From positions 1 through 7,286 of the forward strand of contig CADBNP010000356.1 in assembly GCA_902796095.1 (NCBI GenBank): a DNA stretch of 7,286 bases, in the 5' to 3' direction. The notes under the pieces were generated by a model, which did no database searches, was not told where the DNA came from, and saw only the letters and a list, made by a program, of their open reading frames with translations. Both the position numbers and the translations under genes were made by a program. This document shows, in pieces, positions 1 to 6,570 of the stretch. Origin of the DNA: an uncultured Aeromonadales bacterium (GTDB lineage: Bacteria; Pseudomonadota; Gammaproteobacteria; Enterobacterales; Succinivibrionaceae). The number at the start of each line of letters is the position of its first letter. Position 1 is the stretch's first letter.

Positions 1-3000
1 CTGAAGCTCAAACCCAGTATCCGGATCCTTATCGACAAATGAACAGTCAAGAGTTCCCGGTTTCCTGACAAGAACAATGTTATTGAAGGGTCTTCCGCTC
101 CAGTCTTTAAACCACTCCTCAAACTCAAAACGCTCCAGAACAGTCTGCTGAAGCAGACCGGATCTTCCGTACTCCAGAGAGTCACCCTTATCAAGATCTG
201 AAGAAATTCTGCGATCAAACTTGGTAAGTGCCCAGAAGAAACCGGAGTTGTGTGAGCCTCGATCCTTCGGAGAGGCACCCTGAGTTTTGTTAATCCATGA
301 GGTAATAACCTTCTGCATATCAGTATTTTCAACCTGACCGTCCGCATTCGTACATACCAGCAGAGCATTCATCAGGTGGTTCTCGGTATATTTTTCAAAC
401 AGATAAGACACCTTGCCACGAAGGAAGAAACTGACAGTGCTCTGCCCGGATGATGATTTTGGATTTTCCGACAGTCTGCTGCGATATCCGGGGAAATCCA
501 GCAGATCAACTTTGGAAATAAGTTGTATACGCGGATTCTCAACCGGAATAACTATTTCAGAAGTAAGTGCAGCCAGCACACCGCAGTTTACATCGAAAGT
601 ACTTCCTGCATAATTTTTTACTGCTATGCTGTTTTCCGGTGAATTATTTGAAAAAAAGTTTAGTGCATCAACATTAATTATCGATCGATTGCTGTCGGTT
701 CCATTCTTGATAATGGAATTAATGGCAGCATGGACGGTGGAACAGTCAAAACCCAGTTTGCTGCGCTGCTCAAGAAGTTTTCTGAGCATCTCTGTAAACT
801 GAGGAAGATCATTCCACAGGATCGAATAAAACTTAACTCTGCTCTCCAGATCCATTTGAGAAACTACAGACTGACCATAATCCCAGAATTCGTCACCAAG
901 TGCATTGTACAGATAATCATGCCTTGACTTTACGTAACGGGAAACTGCAATTATTTCATTTACGATTTTTTCCATTGCAGAAATGCCTCCGGAAATGCCG
1001 GAATGTTCTCTGCGGAAAGAAGCATAATGATCCCTCATGCTTGATTTAATGTTTTCAAAATCGGCAAGAATATCTTTAAAATCATTAAAATAGGAATTGA
1101 TAAAAACCTTTACAAGATCTCCTTCAGACAAAAGTTCAAGCCTTACGGGATAATCGGAGTTTTCTATTCCGTTAAAGGTGCGCGTGGTAAATCTGGTTAC
1201 TAAACCGGTTGATTCCTTGCCACTGCCCTGAGGATTGATTGCTTTGATAAAATCATACTGTTCGTTGCCCAGTCTTGTAAACAGTGAATTGCTTTTTCCG
1301 GAAGATGAGGCAAAGGCTGATACAAGGTAGGACTTGCCAACCTGTGAGGAACCGAAAATGCCAAGTCCGGGATTGCTGTCACATGCCCTGAGCATTACTT
1401 CAGATTCAAACAGACAGTCCCTGAGCATATTCTTGCTTTCAGACTGTTCATTTCTAACCTTCGCACTGTTCTCAGCAGCATCATCAATCCAGGAAATTGA
1501 ATTTTTGACGAGTGATTCAAACTTCTGCCATCTTGATTTTAACTCAGAAAAATTCTCACTCTGAAGATACATGGAACCCTCCATACTGGTTCTTTCATTA
1601 CTGTTTATAGTTTCGCGACCCGGAGTTTTATCACCGCCTTTCCTGTCCTTGTTGATTCTGCCAATAAAAGTACGTTTATGTTCTCCGGTACCGGCTGTAG
1701 AATTCGATTTCATGCTTCCGCAGTCATGGTAACCTTCTTCTGACGCCGGAACACTTTTGTTATTCTTCCTAAAATCACATTCATTCTGTCTTCCTGCATG
1801 ACTTTTCTTATCATCAGTAAAATTCTTCCGCATAAAGTCAGATTCTTCATCAGAATCATATATACCATGATTTTCTGTATTCTCAGCGTTATTACCATGG
1901 CTGTAATTCTGACTGCCGGCATTCTTCGCAAAAACAGGATCATGTCCTTTTCTTCCTGATTCTTCTCCGGCTTCGGAATTCTTGCTGAATTCTTCAGTCT
2001 GCTCTTTCAGAAAATTCAACCAGTCAGTCTTTTCTGAATCTTCTGAACCATGAATCTGTACAGAATGATCATCAGTTCTGATAATCTCATCAGAAACAGA
2101 TCCTGATGTTTTATCATCCATGTTGAATCTGCGGTTATCCGCCGAGCTGAAATATTCAGTCTGCATATCAGCAGACTTCCTGCTATACCAATCGATATCA
2201 GAGTACGGCGAGGCGTTTTCATCAGCGATATTCTGCTCTTCACCTGGAAATGTGCCCGTCTGCCTTCTCGGTTCGACCTTTACCTGATTTTCATCAGCAT
2301 TCATCAGATCCCACAGGGAAAGTCCACCATTATCAGCACTGTCAGATAATGATTTTTCATGCAGGAATTCAGAAGAATCTTCATCAATTTCTTCAGAGTA
2401 ACAACTGCTTTTACCGGATAATTCAGAACTGACAGAACGTTCTTCCGTTTCCTCCATCTCATGATTTATGTTTTCGGATTTGTCAGTAGTTACAGATCTT
2501 TGTTCCCTGTTATCCGTCTCCTGATTCCTATTTTCAGAACCCTGAGTTTTGCTGAAACTTTTTTTCGAATTCTCTGCTTCATGTTTTCTGTCTTCATAAT
2601 CGGCAGCACTACCATCTCCAGTGTTTTCAAGAATGCACCTGAACTGCTCATTAAAGACCTTTACCTGAAGACTTTCTTTGTCCTTATACAACCGGCAGTG
2701 CTTGATAAGCAAAAAAAGCAGTTTTCCAAGAAGCCACTTTCGTCCGTTAACATCAGAACTGCTGTGCCTGTAAACAAACTCATCAACATCAGTCTCGAGA
2801 ATTTCAAGAATCGCCTTTCGCAATTCCGGAGGAACTGGTATCTCACTTCCGGAAAAACTGTTAATGCCTGTCTCAAGAGCATGCTGTGCCTTTTCAAGAC
2901 TGATCATGTCCGGAACGTAGTTTTCCAGAAGAGTTTTATCAACACGAATAAGAGCACCGTCTGTTTCATATGACTGAACCCTGCCCTGAACAGTCTGAAG

Positions 3001-3414
3001 AAATGCCCTGTTTAAAAGATCCTGACCGGTAGCTTTACAGTAATCCCGGCATTTTTTCAAAAATCCGAAAACTGAACTGCCGGATGGAACTCTGCTGATA
3101 TCTCTGATCCCTAGCGCCAGCCTGACTCCCGGATCCAGAAGCGCAAGACCGCGGATAAAATCAAAAGACTGATTCCAGGACTCCTTCAGAACCATAAAAC
3201 CAATGACAAAATGCGGATCTGGTAATAAATTCTCAGAATCACAGATTATCGGCTTAAAAATTTCAGCATTAACACGCTTTGTAACTTCTCTCAGAAACCG
3301 GTTATACCAGGCATTGCAATCTGACAGTTCTTCTGCATTTCTACCAACCAGACCGAAGTGTTCTGACTCTTCAGAAATATTGTTCTGCTCAGAACCTCTG
3401 TTATGATTATTCAT
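1..3414 (-). CDS. srfC: SrfC family GTPase-like protein with a ~610-residue N-terminal extension (C-terminus outside window)
   Basis: One frame runs without a stop from ATG 3414 to base 1, 1138 codons, and continues off-window. Residues 1-265 form an unrecognised, mixed helix-rich region. Residues 266-610 are a Ser/Glu/Asp/Asn linker. From about 615 on it is ordinary SrfC. The G1/Walker A GSSQVGKS is at 688-695. INPQGSGKESTGLVTRFT (726-743) is family-typical and G2-like. G3 VDLLDFPGYRSR is at 969-980 and G4 LTKFD at 1063-1067. WSGRPFNNIVLVRKPG at 1105-1120 follows. In ordinary SrfC the P-loop sits some 60-75 residues from the start; here it is at 688. About 250-350 C-terminal residues are probably missing, judged from remembered family lengths. 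No signal peptide is visible. SrfC is the third gene of the operon, and by its motifs it should bind and hydrolyse GTP; its substrate and role are unknown. The extension could be a fusion with a formerly separate gene. Confidence 0.9.
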   Translation of the reverse strand, partial: MNNHNRGSEQNNISEESEHFGLVGRNAEELSDCNAWYNRFLREVTKRVNAEIFKPIICDSENLLPDPHFVIGFMVLKESWNQSFDFIRGLALLDPGVRLALGIRDISRVPSGSSVFGFLKKCRDYCKATGQDLLNRAFLQTVQGRVQSYETDGALIRVDKTLLENYVPDMISLEKAQHALETGINSFSGSEIPVPPELRKAILEILETDVDEFVYRHSSSDVNGRKWLLGKLLFLLIKHCRLYKDKESLQVKVFNEQFRCILENTGDGSAADYEDRKHEAENSKKSFSKTQGSENRNQETDNREQRSVTTDKSENINHEMEETEERSVSSELSGKSSCYSEEIDEDSSEFLHEKSLSDSADNGGLSLWDLMNADENQVKVEPRRQTGTFPGEEQNIADENASPYSDIDWYSRKSADMQTEYFSSADNRRFNMDDKTSGSVSDEIIRTDDHSVQIHGSEDSEKTDWLNFLKEQTEEFSKNSEAGEESGRKGHDPVFAKNAGSQNYSHGNNAENTENHGIYDSDEESDFMRKNFTDDKKSHAGRQNECDFRKNNKSVPASEEGYHDCGSMKSNSTAGTGEHKRTFIGRINKDRKGGDKTPGRETINSNERTSMEGSMYLQSENFSELKSRWQKFESLVKNSISWIDDAAENSAKVRNEQSESKNMLRDCLFESEVMLRACDSNPGLGIFGSSQVGKSYLVSAFASSSGKSNSLFTRLGNEQYDFIKAINPQGSGKESTGLVTRFTTRTFNGIENSDYPVRLELLSEGDLVKVFINSYFNDFKDILADFENIKSSMRDHYASFRREHSGISGGISAMEKIVNEIIAVSRYVKSRHDYLYNALGDEFWDYGQSVVSQMDLESRVKFYSILWNDLPQFTEMLRKLLEQRSKLGFDCSTVHAAINSIIKNGTDSNRSIINVDALNFFSNNSPENSIAVKNYAGSTFDVNCGVLAALTSEIVIPVENPRIQLISKVDLLDFPGYRSRLSENPKSSSGQSTVSFFLRGKVSYLFEKYTENHLMNALLVCTNADGQVENTDMQKVITSWINKTQGASPKDRGSHNSGFFWALTKFDRRISSDLDKGDSLEYGRSGLLQQTVLERFEFEEWFKDWSGRPFNNIVLVRKPGTLDCSFVDKDPDTGFELQ
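1570..1582 (-). promoter_or_regulatory. Putative internal ribosome binding site and start codon for short SrfC
   Basis: On the minus strand GGAGGG (1582..1577), a 4-nt spacer TTCC (1576..1573) and ATG (1572..1570) are in the srfC frame at Met615. GGAGG is a perfect anti-SD match. The start falls just before the canonical SrfC sequence and would put the P-loop about 74 residues in, close to the usual family position. The SD bases also encode Glu-Gly, so coincidence is possible. Confidence 0.5.
1585..2619 (-). other. Disordered Ser/Glu/Asp/Asn-rich linker of the long SrfC (residues ~266-610)
   Basis: About 345 residues are dominated by Ser, Glu, Asp, Asn, Lys and Gly with few hydrophobics. Three islands break the pattern: LSLWDLMN (365-372), DIDWYSRK (406-413) and DWLNFLKEQTEEF (464-476). 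A basic patch with seven Lys/Arg in 20 residues follows at 579-598, close to the start of the canonical SrfC part. The region stays in frame throughout, which argues that it is translated. Confidence 0.7.
2620..3360 (-). other. Unassigned N-terminal region of the long SrfC (residues ~19-265)
   Basis: This region has normal hydrophobic patterning and looks like a folded, largely helical domain: HFGLVGRN near its start, FVIGFMVLKESW at 69-80, FGFLKKCRDYC at 116-126, a Pro-rich turn IPVPPEL at 192-198, and a hydrophobic helix WLLGKLLFLLIK at 227-238. The last is 12 residues, too short for a clear membrane span. I do not recognise the family, and I see no catalytic motif or nucleotide-binding loop. 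Confidence 0.6.
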
Positions 3415-3416
3415 AA

Positions 3417-3422
3417 CTCTCC
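3417..3422 (-). promoter_or_regulatory. Ribosome binding site of long srfC start
   Basis: GGAGAG on the minus strand ends 2 nt before ATG 3414..3412 (4 nt from GGAG). The nearest in-frame stop upstream is TGA at 3432..3430, and the five codons between (TGG TTA TGG AGA GTT) contain no start, so this ATG is the first possible start of the long frame. Confidence 0.6.
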
Positions 3423-3438
3423 ATAACCATCAGATAAT

Positions 3439-3469
3439 TCTGTCTGCATTCAAACGACCGACAGACAAA
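3439..3469 (-). other. srfB-srfC intergenic gap with weak inverted repeat
   Basis: The 83-nt gap (3415..3497) is the only non-coding stretch of note in the window. On the minus strand TTTGTCTG (3469..3462) can pair with CAGACAGA (3446..3439), 8 bp with one G-U pair and a 15-nt loop. No U-tract follows, so it does not look like an intrinsic terminator. It could affect srfC translation or RNA processing, or be chance. Confidence 0.2.
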
Positions 3470-3497
3470 TTCAGGATCCTTTGCCAGTCTCATTCAG

Positions 3498-6400
3498 CTA
3501 ATCATCCTTTACACAGCCGCTGTCCAGCCAGTAGTTTGCATCACCATCGGCACTGAACGGCATCGTACACAATTTGAGGAAAACATTTTTACCGGATGAA
3601 TCAGTATCCACATCAAGATTCTTATTTCCTGACTTTGCCTGGGATTTCAGCTGCAGTTCATCTCTCATGAACCGATCCTTCCTGCCTTCCGCTTTCTCGT
3701 TTTCTATACGCTCCAGCGACAGCTCAAGGTAACCGTTATCTACTTCGTTTAAACGCTGAGCAAGTTCATCAGAAAGAATAAGTTTGTAAAGAGGATTTGC
3801 TGGCCACCTTTCTATGTTAAGAGAACGGTAGCCGATAGTGACTCTTCCCGGTACTTGAAATGTCCCTGTCAGTTTGTAATCAGGATCATCCAGATTCACG
3901 TCACGATAATAAATATCGTTGTCTGATATGGTGGTTCCATTGGAATCAAGTTTGCCAATGTAGTGAATTGAAGATTTGAGTTTTACGTTTTCTCCAAGCT
4001 TGATATAGAAATTTTCAACCTTGCCGGTAAGACACAAATGAAGCATCAGTGCACCTACCGCCACTGCTGTCTTCGGATCCTCGATTTTTCCACCAGAGGC
4101 ATAGGCATACCATGAACCCATGCGGAGATTAGATAACTGTATAATCCTCTCACCTGGAAGCATAAGTTTGTTTCTGAAGCATGACTCAATTCCAGGAAGT
4201 GTTGACGGACGTCCTGAAAGAAGAACTATATCACAGTCGAAGCGGTTAATGATTTCAGCTATGTAGCTGATGGCATGAGTACAGATATCATAAGTTTTAC
4301 AGGTGACAAAATTCGTATGAATTTCAAAGAAATCAACTTTCAGCGGAATCTGGAGAATAGAAAAATTCTCATTGCCGGTCTCATTCTGAATTTCAAGATT
4401 AAAATAATCCAGAACATTCTGGGTGACAATATGCTTTTCACCAAGTGACAGAGACTCAATTATTTTGCCGAACTCCATTCCGTTGATATCACGAAACCTG
4501 TCAGTCGTATAATTCTGATAAGTCGTAATAATGGCAACAGCCACAGGATAAAATATCTGCATCGTAAGATGCTTTTTCAGGGTTTTAGCCTGAATGGTCT
4601 TTACCCTTGAATGATAGCCAATTTTCTCATACAGATAATCCTCGACGAAACTTTCTGAGAGACCGAGTTCGTTAATGCAGTAGGATTTTATCGATGTGAT
4701 TACATACTTGCGAACAAACTCAAGAAGAATATCATCACCAGCAATCTTGAAGCTTTCTCTGAATTTCTGTACCGGTCTGAAGGTGTCATTTATGTGATTT
4801 GTTATTTCAAAATCGTTGATTACAAAATCAGTCGTACCTCCACCGAAATCAACTGTAGCAATAGTCACCTTGCTGTTTTCTGAAGACTTGTTCCTTGCGA
4901 TAATTTTCAAAAAGTGAGAAAAATGACCGGCGAACTTGGACTGAAGTTCGTTATACAGATATACAATCTGACTGCAGATGGCCTCATCATATCTGATCAC
5001 TATTTTCGGTTTTGGAGGCCACTCCTCAATTCTGAAGCTGTCCTGTGCATCAGGATCCTCAACCTTTTGAGACCAGTTCATAGAATTCCAGAAGAGTGTT
5101 ATCGCCTGATTTACCCTTTTCTCAAAAATAACAACTTCCTGAATCGGCATGGCAGTCGGAACAGTAAGAACAATATGATCAAGGTAACGTGGATTATCCT
5201 CATTGGAATGCTTTGTTCTCTCACCGATACTGTTAATCTGCGACTCCACCTGTGCTATAAGCTCACAGATAAGAAACGTCATCATGGAACTTCGGCTGTA
5301 TTTAGCCGAAACGGCCTCGACTGCCTCAAGATCATCAAGCTCTATAACTTCACCGGATCTGGTAACATTTGAAGCGACCGGATATATAAGAGCACGCTCA
5401 TCATGATTGTAAAGAGCAGACTTGTTCACCTTCCAGCCGGAAATAAACGGATCCGTATCCCAGAGATAACGCTTCGGGCTGGACATTCCTGTATCGCCCT
5501 CGTTTCCCTCCAGAGTCCAGGAAAGATGTACCGCCTCGTTGCCGATTCTCACCATGGAGCACCAGTTGAACATCTTGTCAGGAAGTTCTTCAACATATGG
5601 AGAAAATGAAGGATATGCGAACTCCACATTGCTTGAAAACGGCTCGTTATAAATTTCAACAGGATTGGTAAAATCCCGGATCTCAACACGATAAGTATTC
5701 TTGCCAACCTCTATATCATTTCCGTTTGACTCATACATCAGACCGCATATTCTTGAATTTCCGATATCAAGAGCCAGATTCACCTTTACAGGAGGAGAAA
5801 ACGCCTCGCTGCCCTTCTCAAAAACCTTGATTCTGAGAGACGGTAAAGTAACAATTTTTCGATCAAGCAATGTGAAAATCAGCTGAAGATAATTCATCAC
5901 GTAAACTTTGTCTGTCAGACCGTTGTTATATTTGGCATTACTAAATTCATTCTTACGTGCGAATTCCTTCCACAGCTCGCAGATCCACCGTTCAACAAAC
6001 TGATTGTCCAGAATATACCTTCTTACATCGGCAAGTGAACTGCAAAGCTCATAGACATTACCACCGCTGATGTCCTGCTCATTAAGAAGGTAATCCTTTA
6101 ATGAAATCTTATCGACATCGTTCACATCCACAGTCTGAGTATCAAAAGCCAGCACCATGCGGTATTTTCTGCTGTCATCAATGCGTTTCAGATAAGCACG
6201 GCACCAGTTGAGCGGAGCGACCTTAAAATGATGAACCTTGTCCTTGGACATGAAATAAGGTAGAGGGATCCAGGTGTTTTCAAAAATAGTTAAGGTATCC
6301 TCCAGAGCACAGTTTTTTAAATTCGGAGCCGGAGAATCAAGATATGTTTTTTTTGTTTCGTTGTAGTCATCACCCGAATCGGAATAACCGGACTGAAGCC

Positions 6401-6566
6401 TCTGATTCTTTTTGGTAATTAAATCACCCTCACTGTTAAAATAATTTCGCTCATGACGATCATAGTTACTCTGATCAGAGAGATCTACATCTACATCAAG
6501 AAACTGGATGCCGGTATTCTGGATCAGATACTTTCGTTCAAGATTTCGTGGCTGTTCAGGTAGCAT
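3498..6566 (-). CDS. srfB: SrfB family protein, actin/Hsp70-fold ATPase-like (1022 aa)
   Basis: This is a complete frame from ATG 6566 to TAG 3498. The length fits SrfB proteins, which are about 1000 residues. The N-terminus has the family-like NTGIQFLDVDVDL, then a short Ser/Asp-rich stretch near residues 44-75, then WIPLPYF, APLNW and LAFDTQ, which agree with enterobacterial SrfB as I recall it. Three motifs of the actin/Hsp70/FtsA nucleotide-binding fold are in order: phosphate-1 DIGNSRICG at 267-275, phosphate-2 DFGGGTTDF at 573-581, and an adenosine-type loop LSGRPSTLPG at 783-792. The protein ends near YWLDSGCV. There is no signal peptide and no clear membrane helix, so it is probably cytoplasmic or membrane-associated through partners. 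The biochemical activity of SrfB is not well defined; ATP binding is inferred from the motifs. A 4-nt gap to the upstream srfA-like gene and 83 nt to srfC place it in the middle of the operon. Family assignment is confident; the role in the cell is not. Confidence 0.93.
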   Translation of the reverse strand: MLPEQPRNLERKYLIQNTGIQFLDVDVDLSDQSNYDRHERNYFNSEGDLITKKNQRLQSGYSDSGDDYNETKKTYLDSPAPNLKNCALEDTLTIFENTWIPLPYFMSKDKVHHFKVAPLNWCRAYLKRIDDSRKYRMVLAFDTQTVDVNDVDKISLKDYLLNEQDISGGNVYELCSSLADVRRYILDNQFVERWICELWKEFARKNEFSNAKYNNGLTDKVYVMNYLQLIFTLLDRKIVTLPSLRIKVFEKGSEAFSPPVKVNLALDIGNSRICGLMYESNGNDIEVGKNTYRVEIRDFTNPVEIYNEPFSSNVEFAYPSFSPYVEELPDKMFNWCSMVRIGNEAVHLSWTLEGNEGDTGMSSPKRYLWDTDPFISGWKVNKSALYNHDERALIYPVASNVTRSGEVIELDDLEAVEAVSAKYSRSSMMTFLICELIAQVESQINSIGERTKHSNEDNPRYLDHIVLTVPTAMPIQEVVIFEKRVNQAITLFWNSMNWSQKVEDPDAQDSFRIEEWPPKPKIVIRYDEAICSQIVYLYNELQSKFAGHFSHFLKIIARNKSSENSKVTIATVDFGGGTTDFVINDFEITNHINDTFRPVQKFRESFKIAGDDILLEFVRKYVITSIKSYCINELGLSESFVEDYLYEKIGYHSRVKTIQAKTLKKHLTMQIFYPVAVAIITTYQNYTTDRFRDINGMEFGKIIESLSLGEKHIVTQNVLDYFNLEIQNETGNENFSILQIPLKVDFFEIHTNFVTCKTYDICTHAISYIAEIINRFDCDIVLLSGRPSTLPGIESCFRNKLMLPGERIIQLSNLRMGSWYAYASGGKIEDPKTAVAVGALMLHLCLTGKVENFYIKLGENVKLKSSIHYIGKLDSNGTTISDNDIYYRDVNLDDPDYKLTGTFQVPGRVTIGYRSLNIERWPANPLYKLILSDELAQRLNEVDNGYLELSLERIENEKAEGRKDRFMRDELQLKSQAKSGNKNLDVDTDSSGKNVFLKLCTMPFSADGDANYWLDSGCVKDD

Positions 6567-6570
6567 TCTA

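Noticed and set aside
1288..1306. Second GKS-containing stretch (SSSGKS at residues 703-708 of SrfC), a possible second Walker A.
   Set aside because: GxxxxGKS requires a Gly where Phe701 stands. It follows the real P-loop by about 12 residues, so it is more likely a loop of the same domain.
1801..2360. Many recurrences of ATCAG/TCATCAGA on the plus strand, considered as a DNA repeat array.
   Set aside because: Spacing is irregular and the copies do not align beyond a few bases. They reflect repeated Asp, Glu and Ser codons of the low-complexity linker.
2461..2973. Plus-strand open frame of 170 codons opposite srfC.
   Set aside because: It lies wholly inside the long srfC frame, spans the end of the N-terminal domain and the start of the linker, and has no recognisable domain. 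Open antisense frames are expected from the codon use of this Ser/Glu-rich stretch.
3439..3469. Intergenic inverted repeat as a Rho-independent terminator between srfB and srfC.
   Set aside because: The stem is short with a wobble pair, the loop is 15 nt, and no U-tract follows on the minus strand.
4914..5372. Plus-strand open frame of 152 codons opposite srfB.
   Set aside because: It is a shadow of srfB, whose frame here encodes conserved family sequence.
6347..6354. Run of eight A on the coding strand of srfB (also runs of seven at 2559-2565 in srfC and 7251-7257 in the srfA-like gene), considered as phase-variable or programmed-frameshift sites.
   Set aside because: The genes stay in frame through all three runs. 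The A7G at 2559 is not in the phase needed for an A-AAA-AAG slippery heptamer, no stimulatory stem was seen downstream, and runs of 7-8 are common in Lys-rich AT-rich genes.
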